Translations under genes and position numbers: made by a program
Part shown: one piece after another, positions 18,401-26,168 of the stretch
Layout of the letters: the number at the start of each line of letters is the position of its first letter
How positions within the stretch are numbered: position 1 is the first letter of the stretch
The notes under the pieces: generated by a model
What the model was told of the DNA's origin: nothing
Seen by the model: the letters and a program-made list of their open reading frames with translations, nothing else
Databases searched by the model: none
From: Planococcus halotolerans
GTDB lineage: Bacteria; Bacillota; Bacilli; Bacillales_A; Planococcaceae
DNA length: 64,000 nt
Assembly: GCF_003289955.1 (NCBI RefSeq)
Contig: NZ_QLZR01000001.1
Span: forward strand, 558,001 to 622,000
Direction of reading: 5' to 3'

Positions 18401-18817
18401 ATGTTCATTTTTAAACGAAAACCTATCTTGCCAGATAATAACTTAGACATACTTAAGACCGAAGTTGGCCGGACTGTAGAACTTATGCTCATAGATAAAG
18501 AGGAAACCATTCTTTTTATGAAAAGATATGATTTGATTTTAATCTTCTGCTGGGAAAACGAATACATTAATGGATCTCTCTATCAATATTCCACATTTAC
18601 CGTGTGTCAGAATGGATTAAGCAATATACGCAATATCCCCCTCTACGAAGTGAAAAGATATTTCCGAAATAGTGACGACTCAATTGTTTATATAGATGAT
18701 GATACCTTAAAGAAATTATCAAAACAGAATCAACAAGTTTTTTATGCATTAAGCGAATTGTTGAATACGTTTGAAATAGATGCTCACTCTTCTAAAGTAT
18801 ATAAATGCATTTGGTGA
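18401..18817 (+). CDS. orphan hypothetical protein, AT-rich, probably acquired
   Basis: A 138-residue protein I do not recognise. It has a good ribosome binding site (AAGGAG, 9 bp before ATG). It is rich in Ile, Asn, Tyr and Lys with AT-rich codons, unlike the genes on either side. It has no signal peptide or membrane helix, although a hydrophobic strand YDLILIFCW sits mid-protein. The end, SKVYKCIW, is abrupt but followed by a TGA. The context (orphan gene in an AT-rich island with a gene remnant downstream) resembles immunity or cargo genes, but that is speculation. Confidence 0.55.
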   Translation: MFIFKRKPILPDNNLDILKTEVGRTVELMLIDKEETILFMKRYDLILIFCWENEYINGSLYQYSTFTVCQNGLSNIRNIPLYEVKRYFRNSDDSIVYIDDDTLKKLSKQNQQVFYALSELLNTFEIDAHSSKVYKCIW

Positions 18818-18935
18818 CCTATAGTTCTTCTGAATTGATTTTCTCAATTGTAATCCATAAAAAATGGTAAGTTATAATTTTTAAAGAACAAAGAGTTTAT
18901 CATTTGAATTTATCAAACCAAATTAAGATAACTGA

Positions 18936-19082
18936 AAAAATAATCTGCTCTCATTTTTTAATAAAACACAACAAATAAATTTAGATTGTTTTGGAGATGA
19001 TGTCCAAATCATCTTTTGGTCGTACGAAATGAAAACAGATGAATGGCCCGTTACCGGGAATTTGTTACACCGGGATAAGTAA
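18936..19082 (+). pseudogene. possible gene remnant (C-terminal fragment)
   Basis: An open frame of 48 codons without an ATG start ends in LHRDK-stop and contains protein-like text (DDVQIIFWSYEMKTDEWPV). No ribosome binding site precedes it and a stop lies just upstream in frame. It may be the tail of a degraded gene. The phrase resembles in pattern the DLILIFCWENEYI segment of the orphan gene upstream, which hints at a lost paralogue; the match is short and may be chance. The DNA at 18818-18935 shows nothing. Confidence 0.3.
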
Positions 19083-19182
19083 AAACATCACCGAAAAAGT
19101 TAAAAATCAACAGGAGTTAATGTAACCAATCGTATAACAATAATTAGTGAGTCTCTAAAGCCATTGAAATTCAATCGGCCAC

Positions 19183-19533
19183 TTACTTTAATTTCCTAAA
19201 AGTAACCGATTGATACAGCGGAGTGAAATAATACAGCGTTTCAAGTTGATCTTTGGATACCCTCTCCATCTCACGGAATACAGCCTCCGATAATTGATAA
19301 TCGTAAGCGGCATTAGGCAGCTTTTGCAGATGCCGGCTCGCCTGGTCCCATGCAACTTCCTCTATCTCCACCCAGACAGATTTGGTATGCTGGGGCGTTT
19401 TGATGGATAACCGGGCAAACAAGGTGATATAAGTTTTGCCTGCTTCAGTATGGGTGTCTTTTACACGTGAAAGGTAGTAACCGGTAGGCTTTGGAGGCTT
19501 TGGAGGCTTTGGAGGCTCTGTCTGCTTCTGCAT
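19183..19533 (-). CDS. hypothetical protein with PPK repeat at N terminus
   Basis: I do not recognise this protein of about 116 residues. It begins MQKQTEPPKPPKPPKPTGYY, so the N terminus is a proline-lysine linker encoded by 9-bp tandem repeats (19488-19520). The rest is a mixed alpha/beta domain with conserved-looking SVWVEIEEVAWD and LYYFTPLYQSVTF segments. I chose the ATG at 19533 (AGGGGAAG upstream) over a longer frame that would read through a terminator hairpin. No promoter fits between that hairpin and the start, so it is probably expressed by readthrough. Confidence 0.55.
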   Translation of the reverse strand: MQKQTEPPKPPKPPKPTGYYLSRVKDTHTEAGKTYITLFARLSIKTPQHTKSVWVEIEEVAWDQASRHLQKLPNAAYDYQLSEAVFREMERVSKDQLETLYYFTPLYQSVTFRKLK

Positions 19534-19563
19534 TGATCTTCCCCTGTCCAAATTTATTTGAAT

Positions 19564-19601
19564 AAAAAAGCCGCAAAGAACCAAAGATTCTCTGCGGCTT
19601 T
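19564..19601 (-). terminator. terminator downstream of lipoprotein/small-protein transcript
   Basis: AAAGCCGCA pairs with TGCGGCTTT around an inner AAGAA/TTCT extension, followed on the minus strand by six T residues. It sits about 31 bp upstream of the next start codon on the same strand, so it may act as an attenuator for that gene. Confidence 0.75.
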
Positions 19602-19748
19602 GCGGACAGCATGATAGTCCCCCGCATTTTATCGATGCAATTTCAACTTGTGTGTCAGTGATATTTTTTAGTTATTTTCCATACTAAAAGAATTGGAGAT
19701 TTGCGTAAAGCGATAAGGCTTTTGTTTATTCAACTATGTATCTGTCCA

Positions 19749-19886
19749 TCACTTTTTATCCCGTATTTCTTCCAATAGCTCAATGACGCGGTTATTCTGT
19801 TCTCCCAGCGAGTCCAATTTCTTTTCAATCATGCTTGAAGAAATTAATACAATGCCAATAAGTATAATACCCATAAAAAAATCCAT
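19749..19886 (-). CDS. small membrane protein, 45 residues
   Basis: A short gene with a strong ribosome binding site (AGGAGGG, 6 bp before ATG). The protein starts MDFFMGIILIGIVLI, a single N-terminal transmembrane helix (about 2-19), followed by an amphipathic, probably coiled segment EKKLDSLGEQNNRVIELLEE. It lies 31 bp downstream of a lipoprotein gene on the same strand and before a terminator, so the two share a transcript. Function unknown; the layout suggests a membrane-anchored coiled-coil partner. Confidence 0.65.
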   Translation of the reverse strand: MDFFMGIILIGIVLISSSMIEKKLDSLGEQNNRVIELLEEIRDKK

Positions 19887-19917
19887 TACATCCCTCCTGG
19901 TTCTGTCATTTCAAATA

Positions 19918-20361
19918 TTATTGTTCAAACTCGATTTCTCCCTGCACGACTTCCACATCGTCTTTCGCTGCAATAAAATCCTTTACTTCCTGAACGGATT
20001 CTTCGTCCATCCGGAGAGTGGCGTTTTTATGCGGATGCAAACTCTGGAGGTAGCCTTCTCCATCTTCTGTCACCCATAAATGATAAGACCGGTTTTCTTC
20101 ATTTTCCATCATGAATTCCATCGAGAGCACTGGCCTGGTTGTAATGATCTTGCCCTCTTCCATTTCCTCGGCAGAATTGACTGCGTCTGCAAAAACATTG
20201 AGCCCGTTGCTTTCATCCAGGTATTCTTGTTCAATCAGCTCTTCCGCATCTTCTTTTTCCCAATAATCCAGCCGCACGTTTTCTGCTTCTTCAATGACGA
20301 CCGACGAGCAGGCCGAGCAAAAAAGCAGCATCAGAATAGGCGACCATTTAATAATCCGCAT
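19918..20361 (-). CDS. putative lipoprotein, unknown function
   Basis: A 147-residue protein with a lipoprotein signal (LLFCSAC, lipidated cysteine at residue 18) and an acidic extracellular domain. I do not recognise the domain; it contains LSMEFMMENEENRSYHLWVTEDGEGYL and ends EVVQGEIEFEQ, compatible with a small beta-rich fold. It is followed by the 45-residue membrane protein gene in what looks like a two-gene operon. Confidence 0.65.
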   Translation of the reverse strand: MRIIKWSPILMLLFCSACSSVVIEEAENVRLDYWEKEDAEELIEQEYLDESNGLNVFADAVNSAEEMEEGKIITTRPVLSMEFMMENEENRSYHLWVTEDGEGYLQSLHPHKNATLRMDEESVQEVKDFIAAKDDVEVVQGEIEFEQ

Positions 20362-20532
20362 TTTTACAGCCCCTTTCCGGAAACGCTATCCTCTTCGTGA
20401 ATTAACTGTCTATTACAAGTCTACATGAAAAATACCGTAAAATGTAAATTAATTACCATCTTTTAAATATTGATACAACCAACGAAAAGTCTAAATTTAA
20501 ATTTCCTGGCTTCATGCGCCAGCCGTTTTTAA

Positions 20533-20578
20533 TTGAATTCTGGACTATTGCATGCTAATTTTAGAGTGACCGTTATAT
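20533..20578 (+). promoter_or_regulatory. tetR promoter with operator site 1
   Basis: TTGAAT (20533-20538) and TAATTT (20556-20561) are spaced by 17 bp. The sequence TTAGAGTGACCGTTATAT (20561-20578) follows directly. Its core AGTGACCGTT recurs upstream of the MFS gene at 21156-21173, so this is probably the TetR-family operator for autoregulation. Confidence 0.6.
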
Positions 20579-20602
20579 CTAATGTAAGAGGAGGCCGATT
20601 CT

Positions 20603-21130
20603 ATGAGTACTAAAAGAGAAGATTTACTGATCACCGCAGAACGGCTATTTTATGCCCATGGGTTTCATGCAATTGGTTTAAAAGCGATTGTGCAGGAAGC
20701 CGGGGTTGCGCTTATGACGCTTTATAATCATTTTGCCTCTAAAGAGGAATTGATTTTAGAAATCCTCAATAGAAGAGAGCAGGCTTATTTTGATTTGCTG
20801 AAGAAAGTCATCGACGAGGAAACTGGCACTGTGCAGGAAAAATTGACTTACGCACATCTTCTGTGGCTGAAAAACAGTGCTTCGAACGGCTGTATGTTCT
20901 TGCGAGCAAAAGAGGAATTCAGCAGTGAGCCGAATCACTCGATTGTCACAAGAGTAAATTCCCATAAAGAAAATTTGATTCACTTTATTCAAACGTACGG
21001 ATTGGCGAGAATCGAAGCTTTAAAACTTTCCCTTTTTTTTGAAGGCTCCACTTCGATGGCCGAAACCACAGATATCAAGGAAGTGGAAGAAGTACTAATG
21101 TCTCTCGTTGATTGTATTGAAGTAAGTTAA
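20603..21130 (+). CDS. TetR/AcrR-family transcriptional repressor
   Basis: A 175-residue TetR-type regulator: N-terminal helix-turn-helix (about 5-50; LFYAHGFHAIGLKAIVQEAGVALMTLYNHFASKEEL) and an all-helical ligand domain. The C-terminal half has two cysteines, one in NGCMFLRAKEEF, a segment common in the YcdC/AcrR-like subgroup. It sits 64 bp before an MFS transporter gene and a shared operator motif precedes both genes, so it likely controls itself and the transporter. The ligand is unknown. Confidence 0.88.
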   Translation: MSTKREDLLITAERLFYAHGFHAIGLKAIVQEAGVALMTLYNHFASKEELILEILNRREQAYFDLLKKVIDEETGTVQEKLTYAHLLWLKNSASNGCMFLRAKEEFSSEPNHSIVTRVNSHKENLIHFIQTYGLARIEALKLSLFFEGSTSMAETTDIKEVEEVLMSLVDCIEVS

Positions 21131-21145
21131 TAGCTTACTTTTTTT
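21120..21145 (+). terminator. weak terminator enclosing the tetR stop codon
   Basis: AAGTAAG and CTTACTT form a 7-bp stem with a 7-nt loop that contains the tetR TAA, followed by five T residues. It probably attenuates readthrough into the transporter gene. Confidence 0.55.
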
Positions 21146-21155
21146 ACCTGTAAAG

Positions 21156-21173
21156 TATAGTGACCGTTCTATA
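21156..21173 (+). promoter_or_regulatory. operator site 2 upstream of the MFS gene
   Basis: TATAGTGACCGTTCTATA has inverted TATAG/CTATA ends and shares AGTGACCGTT with site 1 in front of tetR. It overlaps a TATAGT -10-like box. Confidence 0.6.
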
Positions 21174-21194
21174 TAAAAATTGGAGTTGATTATT

Positions 21195-22322
21195 ATGTGG
21201 AAAATCGTTTTACCCGGTATATCCATGATCGGCGTTACATATGCTTTTGCGAGATACAGCTTCGGTTTATTTCTGCCTGATATCAGCTCCGACCTGGATT
21301 TATCAGAAAGCCAGGCGGGTTATGTGGGCTCGGCGGCTTATATAGCCTATACCGCAGCTTTAATCACCGCCTCCATATTCATATCCAAATCCGGGGCTCG
21401 GCATATAGTGCTGTTATCCGGTGTAACTGCGATTCTTGGCATGGTCGGGATGGCTGCTTCACCAAATTTCATCACTTTGCTCCTCAGCGCATTCATAGCT
21501 GGTCTTGGCAGCGGATGGATTTCGCCAGCCTTTAGCCAAATCGTCGTTCAGTCCTTAACTCCCGTGTTGCAGGACAAAGGCAATACATGGATCAATACCG
21601 GCACCAGTGTCGGCATCATCCTTACTGGACCTGCAGCTTTGCTGTTCTCCGAACAATGGAGATGGGCCTATGTTCTTTTCGCTGTCCTTGCTTTCGGTTC
21701 TGTCTGGTGGAATGCGGCTGCGTTAAGGAATAAAACACAAGGTTCTTCCGTACCCGCTCGTCTGGAATTGGGGACGAAGCTATTGCTGAACGCCCGGTTT
21801 CTCATTTTTGCTTCTATAGGAATCGGATTCGCTTCCTCCATCTACTGGACCTTTTCAAGAAGCTATGTGACCTTGATACATGACTTCCCAATAACCGAGA
21901 GTGTAGTGTTCTGGATCATCATGGGAGGCGCCGGCATACTTGGAGAGATTGCAGGTGCAATTATCAATAAACTGGGACTGGCAAGCTCTTACCGGTTAGG
22001 GATTTTCGTGTTATCCTCATCTCTGTTTGTCCTGATCCTCCCTTATCAGCCGACCAGCTACTTTTCAGCTGTACTTTTTGGCATCTCATTCATTTTCATG
22101 ACCGGTTTAATAATCGTATGGGGCACCCGCCAGTTTCCGGACTCGCCTTTCATCGGCGTCAGCATCGCCTTCTTCTCTTTAGGAATCGGGCAATCGATTG
22201 GCTCCATTATTGCGGGGCTATTGATTGAAGGGACTTCTTATCCTTTCGCTTTTATCGTATTTTCAATCATTGGTGTTCTTTTTGTCTTCTCTAAAGTTAA
22301 GATTTTCAGCAGTAAATCATGA
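21195..22322 (+). CDS. MFS transporter, YbfB/YjiJ family
   Basis: A 375-residue, twelve-helix major facilitator protein resembling YbfB of Bacillus, with the N-terminal YAFARYSFGLFLPDISSDLDLS motif typical of the YbfB/YjiJ group. The start at 21195 is supported by GGAG 8 bp upstream; an earlier TTG in frame would use no ribosome binding site. It is probably an exporter controlled by the upstream TetR protein. Substrate unknown. Confidence 0.87.
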   Translation: MWKIVLPGISMIGVTYAFARYSFGLFLPDISSDLDLSESQAGYVGSAAYIAYTAALITASIFISKSGARHIVLLSGVTAILGMVGMAASPNFITLLLSAFIAGLGSGWISPAFSQIVVQSLTPVLQDKGNTWINTGTSVGIILTGPAALLFSEQWRWAYVLFAVLAFGSVWWNAAALRNKTQGSSVPARLELGTKLLLNARFLIFASIGIGFASSIYWTFSRSYVTLIHDFPITESVVFWIIMGGAGILGEIAGAIINKLGLASSYRLGIFVLSSSLFVLILPYQPTSYFSAVLFGISFIFMTGLIIVWGTRQFPDSPFIGVSIAFFSLGIGQSIGSIIAGLLIEGTSYPFAFIVFSIIGVLFVFSKVKIFSSKS

Positions 22323-22336
22323 TTGATGCATTACAA

Positions 22337-22380
22337 AAAGAACGCCCGCAAATGTCTGAAGACTTTTGCAGGCGTTCTTT
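22337..22380. terminator. bidirectional terminator between MFS and rpiA
   Basis: AAAGAACGCC pairs with GGCGTTCTTT with an inner GCAAAnGTC/GACnnTTGC stem; T-runs follow on both strands. Confidence 0.85.
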
Positions 22381-22395
22381 CATTGTCCAAAGGTA

Positions 22396-23079
22396 TTAAT
22401 TTTTATTGATTACCTGAGCTCCGTCCGGTCCCGCCAAAATGACTTTATCGGTCATATCGATAAACAGGCCGGTTTCGACGACACCGAGCAGAAGCTTGAG
22501 TTCGTTATGGAGCGCGTGCGGATTTTCGATCGACCCGAAAGCGCAGTCGAGGATATAATTGCCGTTGTTCGACACGAACACTTCGCCGTCCCGCTCCCGC
22601 AGCACCGGCTTGGCACCGAGCGTTGCGATTTTGTCAGCCGTGCGCTGCCACGCAAACTGCAGGACTTCGACCGGCAATGGGAAGTTGCCAAGGCGGTCGA
22701 CCATTTTTGACTGGTCAGCGATGATGATGACTTGCTTGGCGTGTGCGTTGACGAGCTTCTCGCGGACGAGTGAACCGCCGCCGCCTTTGGTGAGCTGGAA
22801 ATCCGGACCGATTTCATCCGCTCCGTCAATCGCCAGATCGAGTGTTTCGACTTCCGAGAAATCCGTCAGCGTAATGCCGAATTCCTTCGCCCAGCCTGCT
22901 GTCCGGAGTGATGAAGGAATGCCTTTGATGTTGAGTCCCTGGTCGACCAGTTCACCGAGACGCTTCAGCAGCCAGTAAACGGTCGTGCCGGAACCGAGTC
23001 CGAGCACCATGCCATCTTCCACATATTCCACTGCCTTTTCCGCTGCGGCTTTTTTGTAAAGGTCCTGATTCTCTGCCAT
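22396..23079 (-). CDS. rpiA: ribose-5-phosphate isomerase A
   Basis: A 227-residue RpiA that interconverts ribose 5-phosphate and ribulose 5-phosphate in the pentose phosphate pathway. The phosphate-binding GLGSGTT (27-33), the DGADEIG motif (about 85-91) and KGGGGSLVREK (about 98-108, with the catalytic Glu) are all intact. It is the last gene of a three-gene unit, 13 bp after an HPr-like gene and downstream of a hydroxyacid dehydrogenase. That company is unusual for rpiA and suggests that the unit handles pentose or pentonate carbon. Confidence 0.96.
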   Translation of the reverse strand: MAENQDLYKKAAAEKAVEYVEDGMVLGLGSGTTVYWLLKRLGELVDQGLNIKGIPSSLRTAGWAKEFGITLTDFSEVETLDLAIDGADEIGPDFQLTKGGGGSLVREKLVNAHAKQVIIIADQSKMVDRLGNFPLPVEVLQFAWQRTADKIATLGAKPVLRERDGEVFVSNNGNYILDCAFGSIENPHALHNELKLLLGVVETGLFIDMTDKVILAGPDGAQVINKN

Positions 23080-23092
23080 CCGAAAAGCCCCC

Positions 23093-23359
23093 TTAAGCCT
23101 GGCTTAAATAGGAAACGACGTCTGCCATCGCTTCTTCTGCATCTTCACCGACTGTACGGATATTGAGTTCGTCGCCATTGCGCAATTGCAGCGTAATCAG
23201 GCCGAGGAAACTTTTCAGGTTGATTTCATAAGGCGTGCCGTTGACTGATTTCTTCAAGTAAATCTCCGACTGGTATTTCTGTGTGGCTTTACTGACTTCG
23301 ACGATGGTCGTCTTGTCCGAAATATTGACGGTAATGTCTTTCGATACGCTCTTCTCCAT
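23093..23359 (-). CDS. HPr/Crh-like protein lacking the phospho-histidine
   Basis: An 88-residue protein with the PTS HPr fold. The C-terminal two thirds align well (SEIYLKKSVNGTPYEINLKSFLGLITLQL and GDELNIRTVGEDAEEA). S50 in NLKSFLGL corresponds to Ser46, the HPr kinase site. The region that should read GxHARPA is replaced by ISDKTTIVEVSK, so the histidine that carries phosphate from enzyme I is missing, and the loop before S50 has a short insertion. Like Crh of Bacillus, which has Gln in place of His15, it could act only as a regulator if S50 is phosphorylated. It sits between a hydroxyacid dehydrogenase (20 bp) and rpiA (13 bp). Confidence 0.8.
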   Translation of the reverse strand: MEKSVSKDITVNISDKTTIVEVSKATQKYQSEIYLKKSVNGTPYEINLKSFLGLITLQLRNGDELNIRTVGEDAEEAMADVVSYLSQA

Positions 23360-23379
23360 GAAAATTCCTCCTTTAGTGT

Positions 23380-24375
23380 TTACAGCTTGTCTTCCAATTT
23401 CACTTTCTCTTTAACGGCTTTATTGACCAGATAGGTCGGATAATAGCCCGACAGCACGTCGGCCACGTTTTCCGCCGTCTTGCGCTTAAGCTCTGTTTCC
23501 GCTTCAACAGAATAAAATGCGGAATGCGGGTTCAGAATTACGTTGTCCATTGCAAGAAGCGGGTTGTCTGCGGCAATCGGTTCTGTTTCAAGCACATCAA
23601 GGCCGGCGCCGGCAATTGTTCCTGCCTGTAGCGCTTCAATCAATGCCTGTTCATCAATGATCGGGCCGCGGGCCGTGTTGATGATAAATGCTTCTTTTTT
23701 CATCATAGCGAATTCTTTCGTGCTTATCATCTTTTCCGTCTGCGCATTGAGTGGCACATGGACAGAAAGGTAATCCGAGCGCTCGCAAAGTTCTTCGAGC
23801 GTCACAAGTTCCACGTTTTGGGCGGCAGCGACTTCAGGTGCCACGAATGGATCGTAGGCAATGACGTTCAAATCAAATGCCTTTGCTTTTCTCGCAACAG
23901 TCTGCGGGATATTGCCGAAACCGACAAGGCCGAGCGTCTTCCCTTGCAGTCGGTAAATCGGCACAGCGACTTTAAAATCCCAGACGCCGTTTTTCACCGA
24001 GTTATTGAGGAGCGTCACTTTACGCGCCAGCGACAGCAGCAACGCCATCGCATGGTTCGAAACTTCATCCAGGCAATAGTCAGTGACGTTGCCGACGATG
24101 ATGCCTTTTTCCGTCGCTGCATCGACGTCAATTGTGTTAAAGCCGACGCCGTAACGTGAGATGACTTTGCAGTTATCGAGCTGTTCAATGACTCTGCGTG
24201 TAATCGGTGCGTACTGGTTGATCAGCGCATCCGCGTCTTTGCAGGCTGCGATGACGTCGTCTTCCGTTTTGCATTGTTCGAAAGTCAGTTGGATGCCGAG
24301 TTTATCCAGAACGGCTTCTTCCGGTGCGAATGTGCTGTATTCATAGTCGGTGACGACCACTTTGAATTGGCTCAT
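23380..24375 (-). CDS. D-isomer specific 2-hydroxyacid dehydrogenase (CtBP-like)
   Basis: A 331-residue NAD-dependent dehydrogenase of the phosphoglycerate dehydrogenase/C-terminal-binding-protein group. The catalytic trio is R236 (NTARGP), E265 (LETEP) and H284 (NPHSAF). The nucleotide motif reads VGFGNIP (151-157), with Pro where Gly or Ala is usual. Its likely reaction is reduction or oxidation of a 2-keto/2-hydroxy acid, possibly a sugar-derived acid given its place between dgoD and an HPr-like gene. The substrate is not assignable. Confidence 0.88.
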   Translation of the reverse strand: MSQFKVVVTDYEYSTFAPEEAVLDKLGIQLTFEQCKTEDDVIAACKDADALINQYAPITRRVIEQLDNCKVISRYGVGFNTIDVDAATEKGIIVGNVTDYCLDEVSNHAMALLLSLARKVTLLNNSVKNGVWDFKVAVPIYRLQGKTLGLVGFGNIPQTVARKAKAFDLNVIAYDPFVAPEVAAAQNVELVTLEELCERSDYLSVHVPLNAQTEKMISTKEFAMMKKEAFIINTARGPIIDEQALIEALQAGTIAGAGLDVLETEPIAADNPLLAMDNVILNPHSAFYSVEAETELKRKTAENVADVLSGYYPTYLVNKAVKEKVKLEDKL

Positions 24376-24428
24376 GGGGTTTCTCTCCTTTTAGATGAAT
24401 AAATAAGAAACTTAAGTAATCGATATTC

Positions 24429-24618
24429 CGCAAAATAACTACGAAGACATTAGCCGACGCTTGCGAGGCTAAGTCTTTGAGACGAAGCAGCGAAGCGATG
24501 CAGGAGCACAGTGTTTTTTCCGGGCGGCTCGCGCCAAGCTAACTCGTGCTCGATTCTCTTCGCCCGAGTGGATCTCGCCACTTCGCTTGGTCCCCCAGGA
24601 GTCTTCGTTATTTTGCTA
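24429..24618. repeat. structured intergenic element with about 17-bp terminal inverted repeats
   Basis: The left end GCAAAATAACTACGAAGAC (24430-24448) is the reverse complement, apart from a TA insertion, of the right end GTCTTCGTTATTTTGC (24601-24616). Inside lie further hairpins: GACATTAGCC/GGCTAAGTC (24446-24475), CCAAGC/GCTTGG (24534-24539 and 24585-24590), ACTCG/CGAGT and GTGG/CCAC. The element is more GC-rich than its flanks, carries no gene with a ribosome binding site, and looks like a non-autonomous palindromic repeat (MITE-like). Confidence 0.6.
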
Positions 24619-24640
24619 CATATCTTTAGAGACTGCTCTC

Positions 24641-24806
24641 AGCGCCGGCGCGCCTATGGAGAAGGCAAATGCCGACGGAGCAGAAGACGAGTGGTCTTCT
24701 CGGCTTATTGCGGGAGTCAAGGTATGCCATACGAAGATGGCGCTACCTTTGCGACGAGCAGTGCGCAGGAGCATAATCTTCGCACTGTCCAAAGCGCCGA
24801 AGCCGT
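24641..24806. other. second structured non-coding segment with stacked hairpins
   Basis: Directly after the TIR element come AGAAGAC/GTCTTCT (24682-24700), GTATGCCATAC (24722-24732) and a long two-part hairpin pairing GGCGC and TTTG (24739-24751) with CAAAGCGCC (24790-24798), enclosing CAGTGCG/CGCACTG (24759-24787). No T-run follows, so it is not a terminator. A reading frame crosses it but lacks a ribosome binding site. Confidence 0.45.
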
Positions 24807-24840
24807 TTGCAATAGTTAACTCATTAATTTTAATTAGTTT

Positions 24841-25989
24841 CTACCACTCAGCAATGGAACCGTCTTTATGGCGCCATACCGGGTTTTTCCAGTTGTGGCC
24901 GATTTTCGCCTGTTCGCGGACGAAGTCTTCATTGATGGAAATGCCCAGACCTGCGTTTTGTAGCATATCGACATAGCCGTCTTTGTATTCGAAAACTGTT
25001 TTGTCGTTCAGGTAATCGAGCAGATCGCTGCCCTGGTTGTAATGGATGCCAAGGCTCTGTTCCTGGATGAAGACGTTATGCGACGTGGCGTCGACTTGCA
25101 GGCAGGATGCCAATGCGATCGGGCCAAGCGGGCAATGCGGCGCAACAGCAACATCGTAAGCTTCCGCCATCGCGAAGATTTTTTTGCATTCGGTGATTCC
25201 GCCTGCGTGCGACAGATCCGGCTGGATGATATCGACGTAGCCGTCAGACAGGATTTTCTTGAAATCCCATTTCGAGAACATGCGCTCACCTGTCGCAATC
25301 GGAATATTGGTGATGTGCGCGATTTCACGCAGGGCTTCATTGTTTTCCGGCAAGACTGGCTCTTCGATGAACATTGGACGGAATTGCTCAAGCTCTTTGA
25401 CAAGAATTTTCGCCATCGGTTTATGTACGCGGCCGTGGAAATCGATGCCGATGCCGATATATTCGCCAACCGCTTCACGGACTGCCGCGATGCGTGCAAC
25501 CGCCTGGTCAACTTTTTCGTAGGAATCGATGTATTGAAGTTCTTCCGTACCGTTCATCTTGACGGCAGTGAATCCGGCTTCAACAGCCGCTTTTGCCGCA
25601 GTTCCGACTTCATTCGGACGGTCTCCGCCGATCCATGAGTAGACACGGACTGAATCGCGGACAGCGCCGCCCATCAATTCCGAGATCGGTGCATTATGGT
25701 ACTTCCCTTTGATATCCCAAAGCGCCTGGTCAATGCCAGCGATAGCGCTCATCAAAATCGGGCCTCCGCGGTAAAAACCTGAGCGGTACATTGTCTGCCA
25801 CAAATCTTCGATACGACGCGGATCTTTTCCGATCAGGTAATCGCCCAGTTCGTGTACTGCAGCTTCGACTGTAGCGGCGCGGCCTTCAACGACCGGCTCT
25901 CCCCAGCCGACAATGCCTTCGTCGGTTTCGATTTTCAGGAACAGCCATCTCGGCGGAACGATAAATGTTTCCAGCTTCGTGATTTTCAC
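24841..25989 (-). CDS. dgoD: D-galactonate dehydratase
   Basis: A 382-residue enolase-superfamily enzyme (mandelate racemase group). From the GTG start it aligns end to end with Escherichia coli DgoD, including [44 protein letters not shown], the acid/base histidine in IDFHGRV, metal-ligand segments FIEEPV and ATGERMF, and [12 protein letters not shown]. It converts D-galactonate to 2-keto-3-deoxygalactonate. I prefer the GTG at 25989 (GAGGG 7 bp upstream), which gives exactly the DgoD length, over a longer frame. It lies downstream of the kdgA terminator, so it must have its own promoter or depend on readthrough. Confidence 0.93.
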   Translation of the reverse strand: MKITKLETFIVPPRWLFLKIETDEGIVGWGEPVVEGRAATVEAAVHELGDYLIGKDPRRIEDLWQTMYRSGFYRGGPILMSAIAGIDQALWDIKGKYHNAPISELMGGAVRDSVRVYSWIGGDRPNEVGTAAKAAVEAGFTAVKMNGTEELQYIDSYEKVDQAVARIAAVREAVGEYIGIGIDFHGRVHKPMAKILVKELEQFRPMFIEEPVLPENNEALREIAHITNIPIATGERMFSKWDFKKILSDGYVDIIQPDLSHAGGITECKKIFAMAEAYDVAVAPHCPLGPIALASCLQVDATSHNVFIQEQSLGIHYNQGSDLLDYLNDKTVFEYKDGYVDMLQNAGLGISINEDFVREQAKIGHNWKNPVWRHKDGSIAEW

Positions 25990-26036
25990 AATAAAACCCT
26001 CGTTTCTTTTTTTATGATGTAAACTGTCGGTTTTTC

Positions 26037-26056
26037 GCTTTTCGCGTGCGAAAAGC
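26037..26056. repeat. dispersed hairpin repeat, copy 1
   Basis: GCTTTTCGCGTGCGAAAAGC is a 9-bp stem with a 2-nt loop. On the minus strand it reads GGATGCTTTTCGC, two bases, then GCGAAAAGCGA; the same text outside the loop occurs at 57417-57442, and a variant stem occurs at 33533-33570. Confidence 0.6.
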
Positions 26057-26168
26057 ATCCGTTTGTCTTTTGATTTTATCTTTTGAAATGATACTGATAA
26101 AAATAGAGTCGAATTTCGCTAATATCAGCTACTTTTCCTTCTTGCTGATGTTAAGTGATATTATAATT

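Noticed and set aside
18936..19082. Functional small gene ending LHRDK
   Set aside because: No start codon or ribosome binding site; listed only as a possible remnant with low confidence.
24587..24976. 129-residue open frame across the structured segment
   Set aside because: No ribosome binding site, crosses hairpins and runs antisense into dgoD. I treat the region as non-coding.
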